The position numbers and the translations under genes are program-made. The notes beneath the pieces were generated by a model, which searched no databases, was not told where the DNA came from, and was given only the letters and a program-made list of their open reading frames with translations. Shown piece by piece: positions 10,766-45,293 of a stretch of 64,000 nucleotides of DNA. This DNA comes from Bolinopsis microptera (Eukaryota > Ctenophora > Tentaculata > Lobata > Bolinopsidae). The DNA lies in the NCBI RefSeq assembly GCF_026151205.1, contig NC_087080.1:10649837-10713836 (forward strand), given 5' to 3'. How positions within the stretch are numbered: position 1 is the stretch's first letter; every line of letters begins with the position of its first letter.

Positions 10766-13562
10766 GGCACTATCCGTCGCGGAGTCGAGTCCGCGGCGGA
10801 GCCGCCGGACTCCGGGCGGACTCCGAGCGGACTCCGGCGGAGCCGCCGGACTCCGAGCGGACTCCGGCGGTGCTCCGCCAAAATGTATTTACAGTGGACT
10901 CGAGTACATTTTGGCGGACTCCGAGCGGAGCCGAGCGGACTCCGAGCGGACTTTAAAGTCCGCCGCGGACTCCGAGCGGCTCCGCGGCGGCTCGGTGGAG
11001 TGTCCGCCGCGGACTAAGCCACTAGGCGGACTCCGGTCCGCCGCGGACTCCGGCGGAGTGCTTGGCGGACTCCGCCGGACCTCTCCGCCAGACTTGAATC
11101 CGGCGGAGTCCGGCGGAGCTTGGCGGAGTCCGCCAGCTCGGCGGACTCCGCTCGGAGTCCGCCGGACTCCAACAGAGTCCACTGACTTCTGACCTCCGTT
11201 TTCCGACCCTCGGCTAAATTTGTCACGTGACATACAACATAGCATTTTGCAATATTGTGGTCAGATGAAAAGGTCGCTAGTGATAAACCTTAACCATTAC
11301 CCTCACAATGTCAATAGTGTACAACTCTAGTCCTATAACTTTGACCCTATAATGTATAAACGTTGACCCTAACCCTCCACCAAACCGTCCGCAGCGAAAT
11401 TGGAAATATCAATGTCATTGACTGGTCACGTGACCAAAACAATTTTTGTCATATTATCTCATATGGGGAAGCGTTTTTAGCAAGCAAAAATACGTCGACC
11501 ATCACAGGACGACGCCAGCCAGCACTCTCTACGCTCTTCGAGCTCCGATCGTCCTGTGACGAAGTAAGGACGAAGCCTGAGGTCCTCAGGTAACATCGAC
11601 CACCGATTGAAAATTCAAAGATTTTTTGACATAAAGGTCAAATGTAAAACTAAAATCTTGATGTTGATTGATTGACGACGTCAATTTTTGAGCACAGCGC
11701 GAGCGCATATTGCGGAAAAGGACCGCGTAGCTAGTCAAGATGTTGATAAATATTTGGCTTGTGGCGCGATGTGTTGCTCTAACTATAGCCCTCTCGCTTG
11801 CAGTAGCGCGCGACCGCCGGAGGCGGAAATGACCTGGTTAGCTAGGTAAACGCGATGTGCCTTGTAAGATGAAATCCTACTAGCTGACGCCATTCGCAGC
11901 TGTGCTGCTCGCTGTACGTCAGCGATCGAAATTTATACGCGTATCTCCCGTTAAGATGTGCCACTCGACGCGCCACACAATTTTTTTCGTTGCTCGTCGC
12001 ACGTCGACGAACAACGAAGCTCGTTGCGACGCGCCGCGCAATGAGCTGCCAGGCTAGGACATCGTCCTGGTCCAACAAATTTTGGCGGGCGATTTTCTCC
12101 AAAAATTTAATGAGGGCGTCGACGTGCGACGAGCAACGAGAAAAATTGCGTGGCGCGTCGGGTGACACATCTTAACGGGTGATACGCGTATAAATTTCGA
12201 TCGCTGACGTACAGCGAACATCACAGCTGCGAGTGGCGTCAGCTAGTAGGATTTCATCCTACAATGCAAGGCTTAACGGGTGATACTCGTAAAATATCTG
12301 TTCCATATATTCGCGTTCATTTATCTAACCAGGTGCTTTCGCGCCGCTGCGGGCGCGCTTGTTCCACAAGTCATTTCCGGCGGTCGCGCGCTACTAGACT
12401 GCAAGCGAGAGGGCTATAGTTAAAGCAACACATCGCGCCACAAGCCAAATATTTATCAACATCTTGACTAGCTACGCGGTCCTTTTCCGCAATATGCGCT
12501 CGCGCTGTGCTCAAAAATTGACGTCGTCAATCAATCAGCATCAAGATTTTAGTTTTACATTTGACCTTTATGTCAAAAAATCTTTGAATTTTCAATCGGT
12601 GGTCGATGTTACCTGAGGACCTCAGGCTTCGTCCTTGGCCTTACTTCGTCACAGGACGATCGGAGCTCGAAGAGCGTAGAGTGCTGGCTGGCGTCGTCCT
12701 GTGTTACCTGAGGACCCCAGGCTATTATGTTCATTAACATAAAGATTTGGCGGAATGACAGGCTGAGCGCGGCCCAGTAACGTCCTGTGATGGTCGACGT
12801 ATTTTTGCTTGCTGGGATCCGGCCGAATGACGCCACATGCAACGTGTAGGGTAAAACTAAAAACGCTTCCCCATATGAGATAATATGACAAAAATTGTTT
12901 TGGTCACGTGACCAGTCAATGACATTGATATTTCGCTGCGGACGGTTTTGTGGAGGGTTAGGGTCAACGTTTATACATTATAGGGTCAAAGTTAGGACTA
13001 GAGTTGTACACTATTGACATTGTGAGGGTAATGGTTAAGGTTTATCACTAGCGACCTTTTCATCTGACCACAATATTGCAAAATGCTATGTTGTATGTCA
13101 CGTGACAAATTTTGCCGAGGGTCGGAAGACGGAGGTCGGAAGTCAGTGGACTCTGTTGGAGTCCGGCGGACTCCGAGCGGAGTCCGCCGAGCTGGCGGAC
13201 TCCGCCAAGCTCCGCCGGACTCCGCCGGATTCAAGTCTGGCGGAGAGGTCCGGCGGAGTCCGCCAAGCACTCCGCCGGAGTCCGCGGCGGACCGGAGTCC
13301 GCCTAGTGGCTTAGTCCGCGGCGGACACTCCGCCGAGCCGCCGCGGAGCCGCTCGGAGTCCGCGGCGGACTTTAAAGTCCGCTCGGAGTCCGCTCGGCTC
13401 CGCTCGGAGTCCGCCAAAATGTACTCGAGTCCACTGTAAATACATTTTGGCGGAGCACCGCCGGAGTCCGCTCGGAGTCCGGCGGCTCCGCCGGAGTCCG
13501 CTCGGAGTCCGCTCGAAGTCCGGCGGCTCCGCCGCGGACTCGACTCCGCGACGGATAGTGCC
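10766..13562. mobile_element. 2.8 kb foldback DNA transposon
   Basis: The element is flanked by an exact 8-bp duplication GCATTTAG (10758-10765 and 13563-13570) and begins and ends with GGCACTATCCGTCGCGGAGT in inverse orientation. The whole interior is a giant imperfect palindrome: 10766 to about 11990 mirrors about 12120 to 13562, with a centre near 12050. The outer 400 bp of each arm is made of GC-rich 'CGGACTCCGAG'-like repeats; the inner part carries GTCACGTGAC and other CpG-rich blocks. The right arm has two extra stretches absent from the left (about 60 bp near 12270-12330 and about 80 bp near 12703-12786). No transposase is present. An 8-bp duplication fits hAT- or MULE-type mobilisation. 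Open frames in the arms are by-products of the GC-rich repeats. Confidence 0.9.
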
Positions 13563-13776
13563 GCATTTAGAGATATTTGTCAATTCATAAATAGCAGTAC
13601 TTGAACAACAAACATGAAATCAAATTTGATCATGATAAACCACAGTTCCCAATTTTGTATTTCAAGGCACGGGAAGGCATGAACTATTAATGTATTACGT
13701 TTTATCGACTAAAATTAATTATTATTACCAATAATTTATCTCTCTTTAGAATGTAAGGACTGTAGACAGGGTTTGG

Positions 13777-37085
<23,309 letters not shown>

Positions 37086-37540
37086 TATGTTTTGTTTTTA
37101 TTCTTATATTTGATTTTATGTGCTGGATAAGTTATTGTAGCAACTGATTTAACAGAGGTTGTTTTTAATATTTTTATATATTTTTGGCTCACCAGCTTTA
37201 TTTTATACAGATGTATGATATGTTTGACTATATATATAGTAGTTCACAATTTAGGCGAAATTTAGGTTTGTTCAGTTTCTATAATAGTTTGTTGACAACA
37301 CAGCATTATAGTCGACATTGTTTACGGGGTAGGATGTTTCAATTTCAAATAACGCTGTTAATGTTATACGCTCACAAGTCACAACACACAATTGTCAAGT
37401 GTATCGTCCAAGATAACTAAAAGGTCACGTGGGAGCCCCACAACCAGCTGTCACACGAAACACACCGAAATTTTAATCATCAACAGTAACACATCATGAT
37501 CATCCCCTACGAAGGCGAAGTCCTGCCATAATATATAAGG
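37086..37540. other. KDM4 3' flank, no further gene
   Basis: AT-rich 3' untranslated and intergenic DNA after the KDM4 stop at 37083-37085. Short open frames here (37184-37420) have no recognisable content. Confidence 0.5.
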
Positions 37541-37548
37541 GGTCGTTC

Positions 37549-37621
37549 ACATATTACGTAATCACTTGAATATGACCCATTTTTAACATAACGTAACATG
37601 TGAAGTGTGAACGACCCCTAA
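37549..37621. mobile_element. Tiny MITE with AGGGGTCGTTCACA ends
   Basis: About 70 bp bounded by inverted AGGGGTCGTTCACA (left) and TGTGAACGACCCCT (right), with TACGTAA-type inner sequence repeated near both ends. Similar 'ATTACGTAATCA' sequence recurs at 38330-38440, suggesting related elements. Confidence 0.6.
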
Positions 37622-37975
37622 CCGCTCTTACTCTTACTCTTAGCTATGAATGGATTTTTTAAAATAATTTTGTATGATCTCTTGCAGTCTGAGTCACGGT
37701 AACTTTTGAATTTCACGAGTTTCTTTTGAAATTGAATTCAATTTTGAAACGAATACAAAATTTACTGAGTTTAATTTGGTTGCAAGTTTGAGGTTGACTT
37801 TGGATGAATTCATAACCTATAAGTATAACAGTAGAACCCCATTAATTCATTAATGATTAAACAATCTTTGCGATTTAAAATACAAAAAACGTGCTAATAA
37901 GGCCTAGAAATCGTTCACCTAATATGACGTCAGCAAGATTTTTGCCAATTTTACCCCCGTGTCCGCGAGCGTGCT

Positions 37976-38331
37976 AAATCACTCTACAGTCGATCTTCGA
38001 GATTGTTCTAAAAGGGCCCCCGACAGTTGAAACCAGCTTCGATCGATGTATTTTCGGACGCTGATTCCGAATCACCCCCCATGACATAGGGTTAAAATGC
38101 TCCCCTGACGAGATATTGGCGAAAAACTGTCTCGATCACCAATCACGTGATATGATCGTATAAGGAAGTTAGTCTAATTTCTCGTTAGGGTTTCAGCATA
38201 TGCTTTTGTTATGGATTGGGTAAGGGTTAGGGTTGGGATCAGACTAGAGGGTTAGGGTTTCGAATAGTCTTTCAGGGCCAGCTAGAGAACGGATTGAAAA
38301 ATTCACGTGACAGTCGAGTGTAGAGTGATTA
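37976..38331. mobile_element. 356-bp MITE nested in an older element
   Basis: Ends are inverted AATCACTCTACAGTCGA (37976) and TCGAGTGTAGAGTGATT (ending 38331). The flanks carry 'ATTTTTGCCAATTTTACCCCC' and 'TTTTAGCAATTTTTACCCCC' style sequence, so it appears inserted within another repeat. The interior holds a few GGGTTAGGG copies but no telomeric array. Confidence 0.55.
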
Positions 38332-38398
38332 ATATTACGTAATATTACGTAATCAATATTTTAGCAATTTTTACCCCCCTCCGTAATCAAGACCCAAC

Positions 38399-38470
38399 CC
38401 CCCCCCCCCCCCCCCCTCCTGACAGCAATATTACGTAATCAGTAATTATGGCCTGACCCCCCCCCCCCTC
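38399..38470. repeat. Poly-C runs in a repeat
   Basis: Two homopolymer C tracts (about 18 and 12 bp) flank 'CTCCTGACAGCAATATTACG'. They belong to the TACGTAATCA-type repeat that begins near 37940. Confidence 0.6.
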
Positions 38471-39519
38471 ATTTGACTTTTTTCCCTATAAATAGAAAAC
38501 ACCTTGCTCTACGTTTCATGCTACCCTAATCAATGTTTGTTGTTATTACTGGACAGATATTGGATATGAAATTTGTTTAGATTTCTTCGAAGTGGGCGCG
38601 CACCGCTTTTTTTCTTGAAACAATACTTGTAGGTTTATAATCTACCAGGACGCGCGCGGAGTTGGACTCGTCGACGGTCCTGTTTAAACAAATATTTACG
38701 AGTATCACCCGTTTAAATATTACATGCTTGTATCACGATTCACGTCGTGACCCCGGCTATTGTCAATTGTCGTATGTCGTACTTAATGCTAAGTACCAAA
38801 CAACAAGTGGGAGGTGGATCGTTGGTATACCGTTAAATCGATTTAACACCGCATGACCGCAATTCCAGTCGCAAGCCTGGGACCACTACTAGCATTGTCA
38901 CAACTGACAACATCTACAAAGCTGCCATATATATAGCCTGACTGACAATTTTCTCGACTGACTGACAATGTTTCTTCTTTTCCCCATTTATAATACAAAG
39001 ATTAATATATTTTAGCTTATGATTAATATTATGTTTTTACCTATAGTTGACCTAGATTCACTAAGTTTATCGTGACTACGATACAGCCGCGCACTCGTCC
39101 GCGGCGGGTACGTCTACAACGTATGACAATTACATAACATGCAGGCTAGTAAAACTCGATTATTTATTTAGAGCTAGGGTTCTTTTAATTACAAATCCCA
39201 ACCGCGGTCGCGGTAAACTCCGAATCACACATGACAGTGCAGCATTATATCTACTGGAAAATGAATTAATATGAACTTTTACTTTGTTAGTTTGTACTTT
39301 GACACACGTTCAACGTGTTGTATTTCCCTTTTCACGCGCGCGCACAAAAGGATATGCAACTTAATTCCAAACGACCGCGATGTCGATTCTTCGGTTGTCC
39401 ATGCTCGTAGCAGTCCAATATATACAATAGTACATTGCATTCGCGACACTGCTAGCTAAAATCTCGGGAGGTGTTTAATATTATTTAATATTATTTGATT
39501 GAGTACGATGTCAACGCTT

Positions 39520-39860
39520 AACCTGCTTCCAGATTTGCTCTATCCATAGCTTGCGCTAACCAGAGCCCTCTCGCTTGAAACAAGCGCGTCACGCAGTACG
39601 CGTATACACATGGCTATGTGAAATCCAAAGCCCTTGCGCTCGCATGTTGCAGTAGCGCACTCCCGCCTCCCGACGCGCGCGTTTTATTTGTGAAACAAGC
39701 GAAAGCACATGGTTAGGTAAACTTCCAGATTTTTGCTTTGCGAAGGAGGAATGATTGATAGACGATTTGCTATATCCAGAGCCCTTGCGCTTGCAGTAGC
39801 GCGCCCGCCTCACGGCGCCCGCAGCGGCGCGAAAGCACATGGTTAGGTGAAATTGACGAT
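39520..39860. repeat. CpG-rich repeat related to the foldback arms
   Basis: Three diverged units of 'AGAGCCCTTGCGCTTGCAGT', 'AGCGCGCCCGCCTC' and 'GCACATGGTTAGGT' type lie in tandem. The inner arms of the 10.8-13.6 kb foldback carry the same theme ('TAGCCCTCTCGCTTGCAG', 'TAGCGCGCGACCGCCGG', 'TGGTTAGCTAGGTAAAC'), so both probably derive from one transposon group. Confidence 0.5.
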
Positions 39861-39966
39861 GTCAATCCTTCGCTGCTCGGCGTGGTCCAGTGATGCATCG
39901 CTGATCTAAAAAATGCGAGAAACATTATCTGCTGCGCGATGCGACCCAATAGTGCATTGCACTACT

Positions 39967-40556
39967 TAATTGACGATATCAATTCATCGCAGCTCAGCGA
40001 GGCACAATAGCGCATATCGCCGATCTAGCGTGAAGCATAATTGAGTGCGCGGCACGGTAATGCATCGCGCTACAATGCACTACAACAGAGGGACAGACCT
40101 ACAGACCCCTCATCCAACGAATGAAAGAACACGTACGATGCTACAGACTCAACAATGCCTTCGACGAAACCAGAGACAGGATCAAATCCGCCCCCGCCCA
40201 TCATGCCCTAACTACTGGACATTCCATCTCCTGGAACAACATAGAAGTCCTTAAATCACTCACCACACGATCTCAACTTGACCTAACAGAACATGCTAGG
40301 CTATCCAGTGTCCAGATAAAACAACCCTCCATGAACCGTACTGATCGTGCCCCTAAATGTAGCTCACTATGGGACCCCATCCGATCCTTCCCAAGATTGC
40401 TTCATCCCTCAAAACCAGGCCATCTGGTTGTAGCGCGATGTGTTACTGTGCCGCGCCGCGCACTCAATGAGGCTTCTCACGTACAGCTAGATCGGCGAGA
40501 TGCGCTACTGTGCCGCGCCGAGCTGCGATGACAAATGAATTGACATCGTCAATTAT
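39967..40556. mobile_element. Inverted-repeat element enclosing a PLE fragment
   Basis: Arms at 39967-40073 and 40436-40556 are inverse copies (AATTGACGATRTCAATTCAT ... ATCGCGCTACAA), with blocks 'GCGCATATCGCCGATCTAGC' and 'ATTGAGTGCGCGGC' in both. The central 360 bp (40080-40435) is of different composition and is described separately. Confidence 0.65.
40080..40435 (+). mobile_element. Penelope-like element fragment (GIY-YIG end)
   Basis: An open frame of about 115 codons reads LQRRMKEHVRCYR ... HHALTTGHSISWNNIEVL ... RSQLDLTEHARL. 'KEH', 'ALTTGH.I.WNN..VL' and the closing 'R..L.L.EH' are the conserved features of the C-terminal GIY-YIG endonuclease domain of Penelope-like retroelements. 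Only the end of the domain is present; an old fragment. Confidence 0.7.
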
Positions 40557-41354
40557 TATATTAAGCCATTTGGCATTTCCTTTTCATCTATCTCACAAGC
40601 CTAGTTTTTAATGTTATTGTAATGTAATCTGAACACTTTTTCCACGACCTCACCACTCTGCACCCTTTCACGTCACACACCACTCATCATTGACACCACT
40701 ACTATACATCATATATAATTTAATCACCCTTCACAACATCATCCCTAGCTGAAGACGATTTACACAAGTATTTTAAAAGCTCCTGCTACATGCTAATAAA
40801 ATCATTCGTATCAATTATATGTTTTAAATATCCCCTCCAGGCAACAAAAAAGATTATAACTCGCGCGGCGCGTTGAAGCGGCGACGTCCTCCAAAATATT
40901 ATTTGATGCGCGGTGCAACCCAAAATATATAAAAAGCTTTTTATTTAATTTTTGTAAAGGAAAATTAATTTTTCTAATCACTTACAAGTGAAACTTCAGA
41001 TCATATCGATTTGTGAATATTTGTGAAACAAAGCCTCTTAAAGTTGCTAAAGACGTACTGGTATCTTTGTAGCATCTTCAACATGCCAATGTAAGCCTGT
41101 AAAAATGTGTATCACGCCACGCGTGACACCCATGGTCGTTTCACTAGGTTCTTACGATACAGGGGAGCCGCGCACTCGTGCGCGGCGCGGGTCATACAAT
41201 GTATGACAATGTAAAATTGCGTTGTGTGTCCTCCATGAGACTATAGCTGTAAACCATAGATTTTTAAGTATAATCGTACGTTTTACTAAGTATTATTCAT
41301 ATTTAGTTAACAGTACACTACAATATAAACGTACTAAAGAGTTATCATAAAAGA

Positions 41355-41568
41355 TTACTGATCTTTTCTTAGGGTCCTCCTCATTTAACCCTCAATCAAC
41401 TTTTTTATCATTAGACCGAGGAGATATCACACAGATTTGTAATTTCGTATAGATCCAATTCACAATTGATCCTTAGCTACTCCCTAGACTAGGTGACATT
41501 GGGATTCGAACCCTAAACTTTTTGTGCAGAAGGCAGAAGCTCTAACCACTGTCCTCTAGGCTTTGCAT
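41355..41568 (-). repeat. tRNA-headed SINE copy, minus
   Basis: Read on the minus strand, 'GGACAGTGGTTAGAGCTTCTG' and 'GGTTCGAATCC' give the A- and B-box pair, then the same 'CACCTAGTCTAGGGAGTAGC' and 'TAAGGATCAATTG' body as the copy at 4473. Plus-strand end near 41355 matches the truncated copy at 3.3 kb. Confidence 0.75.
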
Positions 41569-41740
41569 TGCTATCATGAAAATTATGCCTACCATTGTCG
41601 TAGCTTGATATGAAGAAGCTCATTCTGGAATCACAACAACAATCGTCATCACTCTGAATGTGTAATAATTCAAATTCATTAAGAACTTAGACAGTTATGT
41701 CGCTATGTAATTTAGTGCACTCAAAGTTTTGCTCTAGAAA

Positions 41741-41968
41741 CACCCTTTTTTAGAGATTTTACCGGCGTATCCTCTAAGATCACATAATTTGTTCAATTTT
41801 AGGAAGGGGCGCTAAAAGGGGAGGGGGCCAACAGGGGGAGGGGGGGGGGGGGGGGGCACCAACAGGCAACGTTACGCCACTGGCCCCCTCCCCTCTTAAA
41901 GTAGATATGTAAAATTGGACAAATTAGGTGATTTTTAGAGGATATGCCGGTAAAATCTCTAAGAGGTG
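41741..41968. mobile_element. Foldback MITE with G-run centre
   Basis: Arms mirror each other: 'TTAGAGATTTTACCGGCGTA', 'TCCTCTAAGATCACATAATT' and 'TGTTCAATTTT' on the left; the complements on the right with few changes. The centre is GGGG-rich with an 18-base G run (41841-41858). The LINE fragment at 41969 begins directly at the right edge. Confidence 0.7.
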
Positions 41969-43540
41969 TGCCTTAATAAAAAGCAGCACGTGCTCGGAAT
42001 ATTCATTGATCTAAGCAAAGCATTCGATACCATCTCAGCTGACAAATTACTGAGTAAGCTAGATAATTACGGAATTCGAGGCAATGCCAACAAACTCATT
42101 GCTAGTTATCTCTCTAATAGATATCAATACGTCTCGGTCCTAGGAGAAGAGTCTGACAAGCTTCCAGTTCTCTTTGGAGTACCCCAGGGATCTTGTCTTG
42201 GTCCGTTACTATTTATTATTTATATCAACGACCTATATAGGGCAACTGAACTAGGCAAGTTCATTCTATTTGCTGACGATACAAATATATTTGTCGCGGA
42301 TGAATGTAAGATAAAGTTATATGAACGAGCAAACCAAATTCTCAAACTGGTACAACTGTATATGAAATGTAATCTCCTGCATATTAACATTAAGAAATGC
42401 TGTTACATTCCCTTTAAACCAACGAATAGAAAAAGCAAGGTAGAACATAATGAAGAAGAACACGTACTTACTCTAAACAATGTAGTAATAAAGCAAGTCA
42501 AAAAGGTGAAGTTTCTTGGTGTTATTATTGATGATCAGCTTAAATGGGATGCTCATATACGGTCGCTCAACACAAAGCTGAAATGTGAAAGTGGGAAAAT
42601 TTGTAGAATACGGCACATTATTCCAGAAAAACTCTACAAAGAACTGTACTACACACTATTTGAATCACACTTGCGATTTGGGATATCAGTATGGGGTGGC
42701 CTTAGTAACAACAGGCTTGAACCAATATTTATCACTCAGAAGAAATGTGTTAGAATACTATTTGGTAACCGAGAGGCGTACTTAGAAAAGTTTAGAACTT
42801 GTGCTAGAACACGAAGTAAAGACAAGCAAAAATTAGGAAGCGACTTCTATGAAAAACAGCACACAAAACCGCTATTTAAGAAAAATGGTTTACTAACCAT
42901 ACACAGTTTGTTCAAACACACATGTTTATTGGAAATGTTCAAAATCAATAAATTAGAATCCCCAGTCCCACTCCTAAATCTATTTAACAGATCATCAAGA
43001 CGTGCTGATCGATTCATCACTCCAACCCCATCCACCTCCTTCATATATCAATCGACAAAAATAAAAAGAATATTCAAACAATATACACATAATATAGCAA
43101 TGGCCAATTGGCTGACTATAAGGTCATGGCCTGAACAAACAATTTTATTAAATAGTCAAGTGATGCTAAAGCAGAGCACAAAAGTGTAATAAGTTAATAG
43201 ATTAAAAAACTGATTCATGTGATGCATTACGCAGAGCACAGATAAAAATACTGATTCAATGATTAAAATTATAGCTGTGAGTGTCAATAAATTACTGTGT
43301 CATAAAAAAGGAACGATGTACACGTGATCTGAGATACCAATATCTCAATATCAAAAGGATAGTGTCGACAAAAATGTGGAACGATTGTAGAAACACTGCT
43401 AGCAATATCAACTTCTCTACATCAACGAACCTTGTGAAATCCACAATAAAAAAGGAGTTACTCGGCATGCAGTCCAGGTACGACGAAATAGATTGGTGTG
43501 AACTGAACTTCGATTCCAACGAACTGAAATTCTAATGTCT
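41969..43540 (+). mobile_element. CR1/jockey-group LINE reverse transcriptase, 5'-truncated
   Basis: An open frame from 41966 to 43189 starts inside RT domain A (GIFIDLSKAFDTI) and continues with 'GVPQGSCLGPLLFIIYINDL', the catalytic FADDT, and 'VKFLGVIIDDQLKWDAHI'. The thumb and tail region follow. A second frame (43281-43535) carries the 'INFSTSTNLVKSTIKKEL' end seen in this LINE group. A frame break separates the two. No endonuclease remains. Confidence 0.85.
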
Positions 43541-45130
43541 ACTCAATGAAGATATGCTGAGCGCTAAAGCCGATTGAAATGTTAATGTCTAAAGTATAAA
43601 ATTTCGGCGGTCACGCCGCGCATTTTGCGCGCTGTGCCGCTATTTTTGGCCCATCTTATCAGATATTATTTACAATGTACTCGCACAGTACATGCAGGGC
43701 ATGCCTCAAGATCATATTAGTGTAGGAATCATTATGTTTTCAACAATTCATTATATGTCGAATTCAGCAGTGGGTCCTCTCTTCGTCCGGTTTGTGTGTT
43801 TGTCGCCTGTCTGGACTCTCGTAGTCATGTAATTTTTAATTTTTAATTTCTAATTTGTTATTTTAATTTTAATTTTAATTTTTTAATTTTCTAAATGTGT
43901 GTTCTGCTCCGGGACTCGATTACCGTATCGGCTTTCTTGAGACTGTAAATTTGGAAAGCCAACTATGCGGGGCGCCTGCCCACCGGCACTGAAGAGTGAT
44001 CAAAGAATTAACTAAAATTTCCTAATATAACGATTGAATATAGAGTTGTTTAACCGGCGCGGCCATGGGTGTGTGGCCTAGCTTTGGCTGCACACCTAGG
44101 ATACAAGGATACAAGGATACAAAAGTGATAATTATTTTATTGAGTTCACAATAGTTATAATTCTGAAATAATTTAAGTTACACACTTCTAATCATTTACA
44201 AATGTGTAGGGATAAAATAGAAATGTTATAATATAATGCTATTTTCTTTAAGTAAATCAAATTTGTATGGTTCATGAGTTTATTTTGAGTTCCTATAGCA
44301 TTATGCACTTGCCAGTATTTGAGTGGAAATCTGGGCTCTTATAATAGGCTGTATATTGTTCGTTCACAGAGAGAATTGAATGGATTGGAGACCTATGACT
44401 GCGCTGTTGCTGGTGGACAGGCGCAGTTTTTGTTGTGCAGTAGTGTTGCAAGAGAATAAAACCAACTTATTATGTACTAAATGGAATCAAGAATATTATT
44501 GACTATATTTGATAACGATGAATTGTAAATTTCGATCAATTTATATTTTTCGGTCTCCAATTATTGAACTGCGGAAGCTGGTTGCCTCAACAATGTTGAC
44601 TATGCATGGTATGACTGAATTGTAAAAACGTGATAATTGAACGAAAAATAAATGATGAACATGATTCAAAAACTGTAAACCACCAAATGAATTATCGCTT
44701 AAATTTAAATAAGTATTTAAACAAAAACCACCATGTGCCGTTAAGCAGCAGGGCGCGGCTCATCTGGGCCACAGCAAATCGGCGAAAATGGGTTCGAAAA
44801 AGCCACTATTGGCACTCGAGTCCTTGATCTTTCCGATGGTTCACTGGGGCTTTTGAGCTGCCGTCCTTCAGCTTCTGTAAACTGAAATTACTACCAATCC
44901 AAGTTGAAGCAATCAGCCGACGCGCGGCTTTTATGGTTATATATGATATGTTTAATCTGTAATAAAGATCAAAATTCAAATTTGTTTCTCTAAAAATTTG
45001 TTTCTCTTCTAGAGCAAAACTTGCAGTTTTGCTTGAACCTCGTTAAGTTTTTCAAAATTGTCCCACATTCAAACAACGATTTGGCGCCACCCTAAGATGG
45101 CCCCCACAACGGGGTCGGCGGAGCCTCTGT
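43541..45130. other. Intergenic, no gene besides the LINE copy
   Basis: Holds CpG-rich patches (43600-43640), TTTAATTTTAATTT runs (43830-43890) and the truncated LINE copy. No supported gene. Confidence 0.5.
44098..44388 (-). mobile_element. 5'-truncated copy of the octamer-tailed LINE
   Basis: From three GGATACAA units at 44098 the sequence follows the copy at 4694-5037 at roughly 88-90 per cent by eye ('AATTCTGAAATAATTTAAGT', 'TTGCCAGTATTTGAGTGGAA', 'AGAGAGAATTGAATGGATTG') and stops abruptly at 44388. Abrupt 5' truncation with a shared 3' end is typical of LINE retrotransposition. Confidence 0.8.
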
Positions 45131-45293
45131 TAAAGTAAAGTAAAGTAAAGTAAAATTTATGACATCACATCATCACACATGTCTACAAACTATCATCGCA
45201 CTGTGTGAAAAAATATATAATAAATATTTCCCCACCAACATTAATTAATTATCAAATACAATATTTAAAAACAATTTCATCAAAAACATTATC

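Noticed and set aside
10889-13583. Many Ser/Arg/Gly-rich open frames in the foldback arms
   Set aside because: They appear on both strands and in both arms as mirror images, with no stop codons only because the CGGACTCCGAG repeats lack TA-rich codons. No start context or domain.
38218-38262. Telomeric repeat array
   Set aside because: Only a few scattered GGGTTAGGG copies inside a MITE; no tandem array.
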